Shown one piece after another: positions 32,471-40,954 of a DNA stretch of 49,035 nucleotides (position 1 is the stretch's first letter; each line of letters begins with the position of its first letter). The stretch comes from Oscillospiraceae bacterium. Lineage in GTDB: Bacteria; Bacillota; Clostridia; Oscillospirales; Oscillospiraceae. The notes beneath the pieces are model-generated. The model worked only from the letters and a program-made list of their open reading frames with translations, searched no databases and had not been told where the DNA came from. Location: positions 1 to 49,035 of the forward strand of contig JAHHRT010000001.1 of assembly GCA_020025615.1 (NCBI GenBank). Reading direction: 5' to 3'. The translations under genes and the position numbers were made by a program.

Positions 32471-35248
32471 ATGTCCATTTTTCAAATGTTATATAAGTTA
32501 CTGATTGGACCGTTGGAGCTGCTGTTTGAGGTGATTTTCTCGGTGGCAAACGGTTTTGTTCAGAATCCGGGTTTTGCCATTGTTTTCCTGAGCCTTGCCA
32601 TGAACTTCCTGGTGCTGCCCCTTTACAAGCGGGCCGATGCCATGCAGGAGGAGCAGCGGCAGACAGAGGAAAAGCTGCGCCATTGGACCAGCCATATCAA
32701 AAAAACATTCCAGGGCGACGAGCGGTATATGATTATGCAGACCTACTACCGCCAGAACCACTATAAGCCCACGGATGCCCTGAAGGGAACTACTTCTCTG
32801 CTGTTGGAAATTCCGTTCTTTATGGCAGCCTATAATTTCCTGTCCGGTCTGCGGCTGCTGGATGGCATTTCCTTCGGTCCAATCCAAAATTTGGGTGCCC
32901 CGGATGCCATGCTGATGATTGCGGGAGTGGGCATCAACATTCTGCCCATTGCCATGACGGTCATCAATCTGATTTCCGGTGCTATTTACACCAAGGGAAT
33001 GTCCTTGAGAAGTAAAATCCAGCTTTATGGCATGGCCCTGATTTTCCTGGTGCTGCTCTATGATTCCCCCTCGGGCCTGGTGTTCTACTGGACCCTGAAC
33101 AATCTGTTCTCCCTCTGTAAGAACATTTTTATGAAGCTCAAGAACCCCAAAAAGGTTCTGGGTTTCCTGTTTTCTTTTGTTGGCCTCCTGGGCCTGGGAT
33201 ACGTTCTGCTGGTTCATCCCATGGCGAGCCGCCGTGCACAGGTCATGACCATTGGGGCCCTGTTGTGCCTGCAGCTGCCTCTGGCGGCGGTTTTCGCTTC
33301 GGAACACCGCAAGCCCCAGCCGGAGCCTCAAATCACCGGGAAGGACTATGCGGGCTTCTTCCTGGGCGGTATGTTCCTTACGGTGCTTACCGGTCTGCTG
33401 ATTCCGTCCGGGGTGATTAAGACCTCTCCCGAGGAATTTATTCGGGGGGCCACGGCTTCCAACCCGCTGATGTATGTGGGCAGTGCCTTCCTGCTGGCTG
33501 CGGGTACCTTCCTGGTGTGGTTCGGCATTTTTTATCTGCTGGCAAATCCCAGCGGTAAAAAGATTATGGGCCTGGCTGTCTGGATTTTCTCCGGCGTGGC
33601 CCTGGTGGACTATATGTTCTTCGGGACGGATTACGGCAATCTTTCCTTTACCCTCAAATATGATGTATTCCCTGTGTTTTCCGCCAAAGCCCAGCTGCTG
33701 AATCTGCTGGTGATTTTGGCAGCTGCGGCAGTGCTGTTTTTCATTTGGAGGAAAAGAGAGCAGCTGGCCCGGGCGGTCTATTTGACTGCGGGCCTTGCGT
33801 TGGTGGTCATGTCTGTTCACAATCTCTATACCGCCAATTCTGTGCTTTCCCAGATTGTCAGCAGCGGTGCCGCTTGCGACGAGGAGGAACCCAGCCTGCC
33901 CCTCAGCAAAGACGGCGAAAACGTGGTGGTCCTGATGATGGACCGTGCCATCTCCGCATATCTGCCCTACCTGTTCCAGGAGAACCCGGTGCTCCAGGAG
34001 CAGTTTGCGGGATTTACCTATTATCCCAACACAGTTTCTTTCGGCCCCTATACCAATATGGGAATTCCGGCACTCTTCGGCGGCTATGAATACACTCCCG
34101 AGGAGATGAACCGCCGGAATCAGGAGCGGCTGGTGGATAAGCACAATGAAGCCCTCAAAGTCATGCCGGTGCTGTTTGACCAGGCGGGCTATACCGTTAC
34201 CGTCTGCGACCCCAGCTATGCGGGCTACCACTTCGTCCCAGACCTCCATATCTATGATGACTATCCCGATATCCGCACCTTCAATATCGAGCGGCGGTAC
34301 GGCCCTGTGGCCTTTGAGGCCGATGGAAAAGCCAGCTATAATCTGGAACGAAACTTCTTCTGCTACAGCCTCTTCAAAATTGCCCCTGTGACATTGCAGC
34401 CTGTGCTCTACGCCCGGGGCACCTACAATGAAGCAGATGTACTCTTTGCGAATAATGCCGACCCTATGTACACAGGACAAATCCAGGAGGGAATGTCCAA
34501 GGCCTACGGTCTGGATGAGAACTATGCAGCCTTCCATGCCATGCTGGAAAAGCTGCCGGAGCTTACCCAGATTCAGGATTCTGAGGAGAACACCTTCCTG
34601 ATGATGACGAACTCCACCACCCACGACCCGGTGCTGCTGAAGGTGCCGGAATACGAGCCTGCTATGGTTGTGGATAATACGGAGTACGACGCAGCACACA
34701 TGGAGCGTTTTACCTGCAACGGGGTAACCTTGAGAATGGAAAATGCAGAGCAGATGATGCACTACCAGATCAATATGGCTGCCATGATCCAGGTGGGCCA
34801 CTGGCTGGACTATCTTCGGGAAATGGGCGTTTATGACAACACCCGAATCATCATCGCAGCGGACCATGGCTTCCGCCTGGGGCAGCTGGATGCCCTGAAT
34901 ACCCCTGGCCCGGATGGCCTGGATCTTATGTTCTTTAACCCGCTGCTCATGGTGAAGGACTTTAACAGCAATGAGTTTACCACGAGTCAGACCTTCATGA
35001 CCAATGCGGATGTGCCGACATTGGCGATGGATGGACAGATTGCAAACCCGGTGAATCCCTTTACCGGCAAACCTATCAATAGTGAGCCTAAGTTTGCACC
35101 GGAGCTGCATCTCTTCTTGTCCACGGAATCCAACGTTGCAGAGAACAACGGAAAGACCTTCCTGCCTGGCAGATGGATTGGTTTCCACGGAAACCTTTAT
35201 GATGAAAACAACTGGCGCAATATAGAAGATCCCAATGGAAATTCCTGA
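32471..35248 (+). CDS. YidC/Oxa1-like insertase fused to a sulfatase/LTA-synthase-superfamily domain
   Basis: A 925-residue membrane protein. Residues 1 to about 235 resemble YidC/Oxa1: LPLYKRADAMQEEQRQTEEK, then GDERYMIMQTYYRQNHYKP with TSLLLEIPFFMAAYNFLSGL, and helices LIFLVLLYDSPSGLVFYWTL. Residues about 235-470 hold further membrane helices. The outer domain (about 480-900) fits the alkaline phosphatase/sulfatase superfamily: VVVLMMDRAIS with Asp491 as likely metal ligand, MMTNSTTHDP, and IIIAADHGFR with Asp798-His799. Which residue is the nucleophile (Ser495 is a candidate) is uncertain. By analogy with LtaS and phosphoethanolamine transferases it may transfer a group to a surface polymer; that is inference. 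GGAAGG precedes ATG 32471. Single-gene unit with its own terminator. Confidence 0.8.
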   Translation: MSIFQMLYKLLIGPLELLFEVIFSVANGFVQNPGFAIVFLSLAMNFLVLPLYKRADAMQEEQRQTEEKLRHWTSHIKKTFQGDERYMIMQTYYRQNHYKPTDALKGTTSLLLEIPFFMAAYNFLSGLRLLDGISFGPIQNLGAPDAMLMIAGVGINILPIAMTVINLISGAIYTKGMSLRSKIQLYGMALIFLVLLYDSPSGLVFYWTLNNLFSLCKNIFMKLKNPKKVLGFLFSFVGLLGLGYVLLVHPMASRRAQVMTIGALLCLQLPLAAVFASEHRKPQPEPQITGKDYAGFFLGGMFLTVLTGLLIPSGVIKTSPEEFIRGATASNPLMYVGSAFLLAAGTFLVWFGIFYLLANPSGKKIMGLAVWIFSGVALVDYMFFGTDYGNLSFTLKYDVFPVFSAKAQLLNLLVILAAAAVLFFIWRKREQLARAVYLTAGLALVVMSVHNLYTANSVLSQIVSSGAACDEEEPSLPLSKDGENVVVLMMDRAISAYLPYLFQENPVLQEQFAGFTYYPNTVSFGPYTNMGIPALFGGYEYTPEEMNRRNQERLVDKHNEALKVMPVLFDQAGYTVTVCDPSYAGYHFVPDLHIYDDYPDIRTFNIERRYGPVAFEADGKASYNLERNFFCYSLFKIAPVTLQPVLYARGTYNEADVLFANNADPMYTGQIQEGMSKAYGLDENYAAFHAMLEKLPELTQIQDSEENTFLMMTNSTTHDPVLLKVPEYEPAMVVDNTEYDAAHMERFTCNGVTLRMENAEQMMHYQINMAAMIQVGHWLDYLREMGVYDNTRIIIAADHGFRLGQLDALNTPGPDGLDLMFFNPLLMVKDFNSNEFTTSQTFMTNADVPTLAMDGQIANPVNPFTGKPINSEPKFAPELHLFLSTESNVAENNGKTFLPGRWIGFHGNLYDENNWRNIEDPNGNS

Positions 35249-35266
35249 GCGACTGACGATGGATGA

Positions 35267-35309
35267 AAAAAGCCGGGGCTGTATCCCAAGAGATACAGCT
35301 CCGGCTTTC
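35267..35309 (+). terminator. terminator of the fusion gene
   Basis: AAAGCCGGGGCTGTATC / GATACAGCTCCGGCTTT hairpin with one G-U pair, 20 bases after the stop codon. Confidence 0.88.
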
Positions 35310-35316
35310 GTATGAT

Positions 35317-35486
35317 ATGCAAGTAGCTGCAAATGCCACGGAAGGCTCTGAACGCGGCTTCTGGACGGATATTTGCGACTTGCTGTAATTTCTTATATGG
35401 ACGAGAAAGACACAGCAGAAGAACTCTGTGAGCGTCTCAGAAAAATGAAGGCTCTGCCTAAGGGCAGAGCCTCTGATCTGTATTAA
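35317..35486 (+). pseudogene. possible broken small gene
   Basis: Two short frames follow each other: MQVAANATEGSERGFWTDIC from ATG 35317 to a TAA at 35386, and, one frame over, a charged helical segment MDEKDTAEELCERLRKMKAL ending at 35486. Together they look like one small protein split by a frameshift. No ribosome site is visible and the second part overlaps a terminator, so this is weak. Confidence 0.22.
35440..35472 (-). terminator. terminator of the minus-strand membrane protein gene
   Basis: Minus strand AGGCTCTGCCC / GGCAGAGCCT hairpin followed by TTTTT, 11 bases after the stop at 35483. Confidence 0.85.
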
Positions 35487-36301
35487 AGCGTGTGCCCCAG
35501 CAGATACCAGAGCACCAGCACCATACCCACAGCGGGAAGATACCCAATGAGGGAGGTTTCGGAAATACTGATTGCAAAGAATCCAAAATGCTCAATCAGC
35601 AGGAACAGGGCGCACAGAAGCACAGTTGTGAATACCGCCTTCGTGAGCTGCTTGCCGATGGCATTGGAGAAGAAAAACGCATAGATGCCGCCGAAAATGG
35701 GGTTGATGGCTGTAAGTACCAGGCCCAGAAGAACATTCAGAACACCGACCAGCAGCATGGCGATCAGCACGCCCAGAAGAATCATGGGAGCATAGTCCAC
35801 CAGCACATCCGGCAGGAAGGTGTTAAATGCCCAGTTTGCCACCAGGTAAAGTCCCATGGACAGTACGACTGTGACGAAACGGTAGAGAAACCAGTCAAGC
35901 ACATTGCCGCCCTGCGGGATAAAGGTATCCAGAAGATTCACCAGGAACGCCAGAATCAGCAGAGGTAAAATGCGGGCGCAGAGCAGAGGAATCGGAGTCC
36001 CCTGAAAAGGCTGAAAAACCAGCATATCTTCTGTCAGAGTGACACAGGGCAGGGGAGAGAGAAAATCCTCCAGATTCCAGGGGCGGAAGGTGTAGATAGC
36101 AATGGTAGTAATGTAGATAAACAGAATCGCCATTGCGGAAGATACAGAGTGATTGAGACTGGAACGCTTTCCCAGAAACACTCGCCCCAGAACGCCCAAA
36201 ATCAGCAGTCCCAGGATAAACAGGGACAGATAAGGGAGCAGCTCACGCAGTTGGGCCTGAAAGGGAATCTGAGAGATTAGCTCAGTTAGAATCGCATTCA
36301 T
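35483..36301 (-). CDS. polytopic membrane protein, unknown function
   Basis: About 272 residues with roughly seven hydrophobic segments, among them LSLFILGLLILGVLGRVFLG, LLCARILPLLILAFLVNLLD and LLGVLIAMLLVGVLNVLLGL. A loop holds RPWNLEDFLSPLPCV. The later part (NPIFGGIYAFFFSNAIGKQL) has a faint resemblance to CvpA-like proteins, not enough for a call. I chose ATG 36301 with AAAGG about 7 bases upstream; a TTG further upstream would add five residues. It follows rplL on the same strand but a terminator separates them. Confidence 0.7.
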   Translation of the reverse strand: MNAILTELISQIPFQAQLRELLPYLSLFILGLLILGVLGRVFLGKRSSLNHSVSSAMAILFIYITTIAIYTFRPWNLEDFLSPLPCVTLTEDMLVFQPFQGTPIPLLCARILPLLILAFLVNLLDTFIPQGGNVLDWFLYRFVTVVLSMGLYLVANWAFNTFLPDVLVDYAPMILLGVLIAMLLVGVLNVLLGLVLTAINPIFGGIYAFFFSNAIGKQLTKAVFTTVLLCALFLLIEHFGFFAISISETSLIGYLPAVGMVLVLWYLLGHTL

Positions 36302-36342
36302 AGAAGTACCTTTCAATGAATCCCCTTTGGGGAAATGGAAAA

Positions 36343-36368
36343 GCCGCCGCCAAAAATGGCGGCGGCTA
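36343..36368 (-). terminator. terminator of rplJ-rplL
   Basis: Minus strand GCCGCCGCC / GGCGGCGGC hairpin followed by TTTT, 24 bases after the rplL stop. Confidence 0.85.
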
Positions 36369-36391
36369 GAAAATGCTGTAGTAAGATTAAA

Positions 36392-36766
36392 TTACTTAAT
36401 CTCAGCCTCAGCGCCAGCTTCCTTCAGCTCAGCGACCAGCTTCTCAGCGTCTTCCTTGGAGATAGCTTCCTTCAGGGTCTTGGGGCAGTTGTCAACCAGA
36501 TCCTTAGCGTCCTTCAGGCCCAGGCCGGTAGCAGCACGGACAACCTTGATAACGCCCAGCTTGGAAGCGCCGGCGCTCTTCAGGATAACGTCGAACTCGG
36601 TCTTCTCCTCAGCAGCCTCAGCAGCGCCAGCAGCGGGTGCAGCGACAGCAGCAGCAGCGGCGGAAACGCCGAAAACATCCTCCAGAGTGTGAACCAGCTC
36701 GGACAGCTCCAGAACGGTCAGGCTCTTGACTTCCTCAACGAGAGCAGTGATCTTTTCACTAGCCAT
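36392..36766 (-). CDS. rplL: 50S ribosomal protein L7/L12
   Basis: A 124-residue stalk protein: N-terminal dimerisation helices (ITALVEEVKSLTVLELSELV), an Ala-rich hinge (AAAAAVAAPAAGAAEAAEE) and the C-terminal factor-binding domain (KLGVIKVVRAATGLGLKDAK). It recruits GTPase translation factors. AGGAGG precedes the ATG at 36766. Paired with rplJ under the L10 leader. Confidence 0.97.
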   Translation of the reverse strand: MASEKITALVEEVKSLTVLELSELVHTLEDVFGVSAAAAAVAAPAAGAAEAAEEKTEFDVILKSAGASKLGVIKVVRAATGLGLKDAKDLVDNCPKTLKEAISKEDAEKLVAELKEAGAEAEIK

Positions 36767-36822
36767 GGTAATAATCCTCCTAATAGTTAAAAAGTAAGTG
36801 GGGTTGTGGTTTTACGAACAGA

Positions 36823-37347
36823 TTAGGCTTCTGCTTCTGCAGGAGCGCCGCCGTCCTTCTGCATCCGGATCTGATCCAGGACGAAGGCCAGGCTGGAGAT
36901 AGGAGCCAGGAAGGTACCCAGGACAGATGCAACCAGAGCATTCTTGCTGGGCAGCTCGCCGAAGCCGTTGAGCTCAGCAACGGACAGGACGGAACCCTCA
37001 ACAATACCACCCTTGATGGCGATCTTGCAGGTCTTGTTCTTCTTGGCAAACTCGCAAACGATACGAGCAGGGGCGATGGGGTCGCCGGTGGTGGAAGCCA
37101 TAGCGGTAGTGCCGTGCAGAACCTCACCGAAATCATAACCAGCGTTCTTGCTGGCGAAATTGGTCAGAGTGTTCTTAACAACGGAGTACTCAACACCGGC
37201 CTCACGGAACTGCTTACGCAGCTCGGTATCCTGAGCGACAGTGATGCCCTTGTAGTCAACAAAGACTACGGAAGTAGCGTTCTGGATTTTACCAGTCAGC
37301 TCTTCGACAACTGCCTTCTTGCTCTCAAGAACCTTAGCGTTAGGCAT
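36823..37347 (-). CDS. rplJ: 50S ribosomal protein L10
   Basis: A 174-residue stalk base protein that holds L7/L12 dimers. Recognisable segments: SVVFVDYKGITVAQDTELRK, YSVVKNTLTNFA, and a C-terminal L12-binding helix. I chose ATG 37347 with GGAGG 8 bases upstream; the in-frame GTG at 37356 overlaps that site. The C-terminus ends in DGGAPAEAEA. Expression is expected to be autoregulated through the upstream leader. Confidence 0.95.
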   Translation of the reverse strand: MPNAKVLESKKAVVEELTGKIQNATSVVFVDYKGITVAQDTELRKQFREAGVEYSVVKNTLTNFASKNAGYDFGEVLHGTTAMASTTGDPIAPARIVCEFAKKNKTCKIAIKGGIVEGSVLSVAELNGFGELPSKNALVASVLGTFLAPISSLAFVLDQIRMQKDGGAPAEAEA

Positions 37348-37361
37348 AATTTTCACCTCCG

Positions 37362-37470
37362 AAAAATAAAAAATGTCTTCCTGCCAGAAGACAGAAAGAC
37401 ACGCAGAAAAATCATATCAGCGCACCTCGGCAGGTCTTAATGTTTAACACAGCCTGCTGTCTTTGGCAAC
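37362..37470 (-). promoter_or_regulatory. ribosomal protein L10 leader
   Basis: Minus strand. The conserved core AGACAGCAGG and CCTGCCGAGG flank a loop containing GTTAAACATTAAG, the pattern bound by L10(L12)4. A hairpin GTCTTCtggcAGGAAGAC-like stem (37392-37375) with a T run follows just before the rplJ ribosome site, so regulation may act by termination. Confidence 0.9.
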
Positions 37471-37476
37471 TCCTAG

Positions 37477-37505
37477 ATAATACCACAGGAAGTCTATTTT
37501 GTCAA
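37477..37505 (-). promoter_or_regulatory. promoter of the L10 leader-rplJ-rplL transcript
   Basis: Minus strand TTGACA (37505-37500), 17-base spacer, TATTAT (37482-37477). Confidence 0.9.
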
Positions 37506-37663
37506 CCTCTTTTTGCAAAATTTTTCTCGACTTCGAATTTACAATGGCTCAGCTGTCAGAATATACAGCAGGGGAGTTCTATTTGTCTGAAAAAGGGAAT
37601 ATAGAAAGGGCTTTGATATCCGCCAGTGTGATTATAAAAGTTTAGCGAAGCTCTCCTATGTAG

Positions 37664-37693
37664 TTGACTTAAAGGAATGACACATGATAAAAT
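37664..37693 (+). promoter_or_regulatory. promoter of the inserted membrane protein gene
   Basis: TTGACT (37664-37669), 18-base spacer, TAAAAT (37688-37693). The 150 bases between this and the rplJ promoter are AT-rich and hold nothing I recognise. Confidence 0.65.
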
Positions 37694-37717
37694 AGGCAAA
37701 AGGTTGGTGAGAATCTC

Positions 37718-38704
37718 ATGCAGGCAGATAAATTCAGAAAAAAGAAGCAGATCTTTCATATCCTGAACATAATAATTACTTTGAGCATTATCGCTCTTTC
37801 GGGGCTGAGTATTTACATTGCCTACCAGGCAAAGAATGACAAAAGCGGTACGTTGTTCGGCATCCTGAGCTGCGTTTTCGGCGGGATGGCTCTTATTTTA
37901 GGTGCGCTTCTGCCCTCAAAAGAAAAGAATGTATATTTGTCAGACGGTACAAAGAAAACGCTGGTTGCTCTAAACGTCCTTTTAAACAACTCCTGCCCAT
38001 CTTCTTCCATTATGGGGAAAAATCAGCTGTACCGTTCCTGGAACTATACGGGAATGGTAATACTCAGCATATTTATGATTATCTTCAATGTATTCGCTGC
38101 TTGGCTTGCGGTTATTAACGAATATTCCGCCGCACCATGTATCGGCCTGGTTGTTTTCTGGCTGCTTCTGGATGTGGGGGCCGGATTCTGGACATACTAT
38201 GATGCTGTCTGTACCGGCTTTGACGAAGAATGTGGTATATCTCCCATAGAGTGCGGGAAAAAGGCCATCCGCGGCATTGCCAAAAGCACGCTGATTATCT
38301 TTGTGATTTTAGGTTCCGCATCGATTATCTCTTATTTCACAACCGAAGCGCAGCATAAACCTGCGGTAGATATGAGCAAAATCCATAAAGAGATTGACGA
38401 AGCGATGGATCAACTCAATCAGCTGGATGCTGACGACTTTTTCGAGCACGAGGAATATGACAGCGTAAGCAATGCGGTTCTTAGTCTGAAAGGAATCTAC
38501 GGCGATACCAAGTATTACTATATGCTGCGGTATACTGACTCCAATGGGCTTAACATCATTTCATGGACGGATGAATCCGATAAAATTTACGTGGACAGCT
38601 ATGAATGTAATGAGGACGGCAGCGTGGTGAATAGACTATCCTTCGCTTCCAGCACCATTACAAAAGCCGACGTTGAGGGAAAGCAGGACGGAGTTGTAGA
38701 GTAA
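37718..38704 (+). CDS. membrane protein of unknown function inserted in the ribosomal cluster
   Basis: A 328-residue protein with two N-terminal membrane helices (HILNIIITLSIIALSGLSIYIAY; LFGILSCVFGGMALILGALL), a loop, three more helices (residues about 110-210), and an extracytoplasmic C-terminal domain of about 110 residues (HKEIDEAMDQLNQLDADDFF ... YYYMLRYTDSNG). It is AT-richer than its neighbours, lies opposite in strand to the ribosomal genes, and has its own promoter and terminator, which suggests late insertion. A Gly/Ala-poor, Lys/Asp-rich composition also differs. No family recognised. Confidence 0.72.
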   Translation: MQADKFRKKKQIFHILNIIITLSIIALSGLSIYIAYQAKNDKSGTLFGILSCVFGGMALILGALLPSKEKNVYLSDGTKKTLVALNVLLNNSCPSSSIMGKNQLYRSWNYTGMVILSIFMIIFNVFAAWLAVINEYSAAPCIGLVVFWLLLDVGAGFWTYYDAVCTGFDEECGISPIECGKKAIRGIAKSTLIIFVILGSASIISYFTTEAQHKPAVDMSKIHKEIDEAMDQLNQLDADDFFEHEEYDSVSNAVLSLKGIYGDTKYYYMLRYTDSNGLNIISWTDESDKIYVDSYECNEDGSVVNRLSFASSTITKADVEGKQDGVVE

Positions 38705-38746
38705 ATTTCCGAAAGGCGAAAAGGACCTGCTGAAAAAAAGCTCACA

Positions 38747-38796
38747 AAAAGGCGGATAAGCATCTCTGCAAAGAGTTGATTACCCGCCTTTATTTA
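38747..38796 (+). terminator. terminator of the inserted gene
   Basis: AAAGGCGGATAA / TTACCCGCCTTT hairpin with a long loop and T-rich tail, 43 bases after the stop. Confidence 0.75.
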
Positions 38797-38821
38797 CGTT
38801 AAACTCTTATGATAGACCCGA

Positions 38822-38857
38822 AAAAATCCCCGAAAGCAATGCTTTCGGGGATTTTGC
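38822..38857 (-). terminator. terminator of rpmG-rplA operon (bidirectional)
   Basis: AAAATCCCCGAAAGC / GCTTTCGGGGATTTT hairpin, 13 bases after the rplA stop on the minus strand. Confidence 0.88.
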
Positions 38858-38868
38858 AATCATATCAA

Positions 38869-39561
38869 TTACAGATACTTAGCAGTGGAGACCTTGACGC
38901 CGGGGCCCATGGTGGAAGCGACGGTGCAGGACTTGATATACTGGCCCTTAGCAGCTGCGGGCTTAGCCTTAACAACAGCAGAAACCAGAGTATCCATGTT
39001 CTGGGTCAGCTTCTCAGTGCCGAAGGAAACCTTGCCGATGGGGCAGTGGATGATGTTGGTCTTGTCCAGACGGTACTCGACCTTACCAGCCTTAATTTCC
39101 TTGACAGCAGCAGCGACGTTGGGGGTCACGGTGCCAGCCTTGGGGGAGGGCATCAGACCCTTGGGGCCCAGAACCTTACCAAGACGGCCAACAATGCCCA
39201 TCATGTCGGGGGAAGCAACGACGACATCGAAGTCAAACCAGTTTTCCTTGGTGATCTTCTCAACCAGCTCCATGCCGCCGACATAGTCAGCGCCAGCAGC
39301 CTTAGCCTCGTCGAGCTTTGCGTCCTTAGCGAACACCAGGACCTTGCGGGTCTTGCCGGTGCCGTTGGGCAGAACGACAGCGCCGCGGACCTGCTGGTCA
39401 GCGTGACGGGAGTCGACACCCAGCTTGATGTGCAGCTCGACGGTCTCGTCGAACTTAGCGGAAGCGCCCTTCACAACCAGATCCAGGGCTTCGTTGGGAT
39501 CATACTGAACGGAGCGGTCAATCAGCTTGGCGCTCTCCTGGTACTTTTTACCTCTAAACAA
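38869..39561 (-). CDS. rplA: 50S ribosomal protein L1
   Basis: A 230-residue protein of the L1 stalk. FRGKKYQESAKLIDRS begins the family sequence, followed by ELHIKLGVDSRHADQQVRGAVVLP and VASPDMMGIVGRLGKVLGPKGLMP. I place the start at TTG 39561, with AGGAGG 9 bases upstream and the normal family N-terminus. An in-frame ATG at 39606 would add 15 residues lying across the ribosome site. A terminator follows, so rplA ends this transcript rather than reading into rplJ. Confidence 0.94.
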   Translation of the reverse strand: MFRGKKYQESAKLIDRSVQYDPNEALDLVVKGASAKFDETVELHIKLGVDSRHADQQVRGAVVLPNGTGKTRKVLVFAKDAKLDEAKAAGADYVGGMELVEKITKENWFDFDVVVASPDMMGIVGRLGKVLGPKGLMPSPKAGTVTPNVAAAVKEIKAGKVEYRLDKTNIIHCPIGKVSFGTEKLTQNMDTLVSAVVKAKPAAAKGQYIKSCTVASTMGPGVKVSTAKYL

Positions 39562-39637
39562 TGTAATTTTCCTCCTTATAGTGGTGATGCGGAAAAATCC
39601 TCCCACATTTCCGGCAGAACAGCCGGATTAGCAAATA

Positions 39638-40063
39638 TCAATCGACGACAGTGACGCCCATGGAGCGGCAGGTACCAGCGACCTGGCTCTCAGCAGCTTC
39701 CAGAGAAGAGACGTTCAGGTCGGGCATCTTGGTCTTAGCGATCTCGGTGATCTGAGCCTTGGTGATGGTGCCAACCTTGGTCTTGTTGGGGACGCCGGAA
39801 CCCTTCTCCAGACCGATTGCCTTGGTAATCAGCAGGGGGGTAGGAGGAGTCTTGGTGATAAAGGTGAAGCTGCGGTCAGCATAAACAGTGATGACGACAG
39901 GAATCTTGTAGCCCTCCATGTCCTTGGTGCGGGCATTGAACTCCTTAATGAAAGCAGCGATGTTAACGCCGTGCTGACCCAGAGCAGGGCCAACGGGGGG
40001 AGAAGCAGTTGCCTTAGCGGCGTTGATCTGAAGCTTGATAATGCCAGTGACTTTCTGTGCCAT
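39638..40063 (-). CDS. rplK: 50S ribosomal protein L11
   Basis: A 141-residue protein of the GTPase-associated centre. MAQKVTGIIKLQINAAKATA, SPPVGPALGQHGVNIAAFIK and the C-terminal rRNA-binding GTCRSMGVTVVD are typical. I chose ATG 40063 with AGGAGG 8 bases upstream; the in-frame GTG at 40072 overlaps that site. Confidence 0.96.
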   Translation of the reverse strand: MAQKVTGIIKLQINAAKATASPPVGPALGQHGVNIAAFIKEFNARTKDMEGYKIPVVITVYADRSFTFITKTPPTPLLITKAIGLEKGSGVPNKTKVGTITKAQITEIAKTKMPDLNVSSLEAAESQVAGTCRSMGVTVVD

Positions 40064-40167
40064 ATTAAGCACCTCCTGAATAAAATGTGGTAATTATGCG
40101 CTACGCGCACTTCTTTCGGGGTTTTCACCCCTCCCACGGTCTGGCCGGATGAACCGACCCGATGCGT

Positions 40168-40698
40168 TTATTGGGAAATGACCTCGATCTGATCGAGTTC
40201 AAACTCGACAGTGGTCTCTCGACCGAACATGGATACCACCACGTTGACCGAGTTGTTTTCGACCTCGATGCTCTCTACAGTGCCGGTAAAGGAGCTGAGA
40301 GGACCGTCCAGAATCCGAACGGTATCACCGACAGCATAGTTGACGATGATTTCCTTCTTCTCAACGCCCATGGCGTAGACTTCTTCATCGGTAAGGGGAG
40401 TGGGGTCGTTGCTGGAGGACCCGACAAAGCCGGTTACTCCACGGACGTTCCGGATCACATGCCAGGTGTCATCACTGTAAATCATCTTCACCAGCACATA
40501 GCCGGGGAAAACCTTGCGATCATAAGTCTTGCTTGCGCCGGACTCAGTGATCTCGGTAACGGTCTCCAGAGGAATGGAAACTGCCAGGATCTGATCCTGA
40601 AGATGCCGAGACTCAACTGTTTTTTCAATCGTAGCCTTTACAGTGTTTTCATAACCGGAATAGGTATGCACCACATACCATCTTGCAGTTTCTGCCAT
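40168..40698 (-). CDS. nusG: transcription termination/antitermination protein NusG
   Basis: A 176-residue protein with the NGN domain (ARWYVVHTYSGYENTVKATI, RKVFPGYVLVKMIYSD) and a C-terminal KOW domain (GDTVRILDGPLSSFTGTVESIE). AAGGG lies 8 bases before the ATG. It starts 11 bases after secE in the standard order. The 100-base gap to rplK holds a small GGGG / CCCC hairpin of unclear meaning. Confidence 0.96.
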   Translation of the reverse strand: MAETARWYVVHTYSGYENTVKATIEKTVESRHLQDQILAVSIPLETVTEITESGASKTYDRKVFPGYVLVKMIYSDDTWHVIRNVRGVTGFVGSSSNDPTPLTDEEVYAMGVEKKEIIVNYAVGDTVRILDGPLSSFTGTVESIEVENNSVNVVVSMFGRETTVEFELDQIEVISQ

Positions 40699-40709
40699 AT
40701 CACGTACCC

Positions 40710-40940
40710 TTAGTGGAAGACGCTGATAAGAGCATCAATGCCGACCTGAGCGACAAAGTCGAACAGCCAGATGAAGATGCCAACAACGACGACACAAGCG
40801 ACGACAATGGCGGTGTTCTTCAGCACCTGCTGGGGAGTGGGCCATACGACCTTCTTGAGTTCGCTTTTCAGCTCACGAAGATACTTGCAGACCTTGCCCC
40901 AGGTTCTCTTGAACCAGTTTTGCTTTTTGACTTCTGCCAT
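40710..40940 (-). CDS. secE: preprotein translocase subunit SecE
   Basis: A 76-residue single-span form: basic N-terminus, the conserved ELKKVVWPTPQQVLKNTAIV amphipathic segment, and one membrane helix (VVACVVVVGIFIWLFDFVAQ). It clamps SecY in the translocon. AAGGAGG is a clear ribosome site; it lies directly downstream of rpmG. Confidence 0.95.
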   Translation of the reverse strand: MAEVKKQNWFKRTWGKVCKYLRELKSELKKVVWPTPQQVLKNTAIVVACVVVVGIFIWLFDFVAQVGIDALISVFH

Positions 40941-40954
40941 GATGGGGCTCCTCC

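Noticed and set aside
32498..35332. Very long minus-strand open frame opposite the YidC-sulfatase fusion
   Set aside because: It mirrors a well-supported plus-strand gene with clear domains, has no ribosome site, and its translation is low-complexity His/Gln-rich, as expected of an antisense shadow of biased codons.
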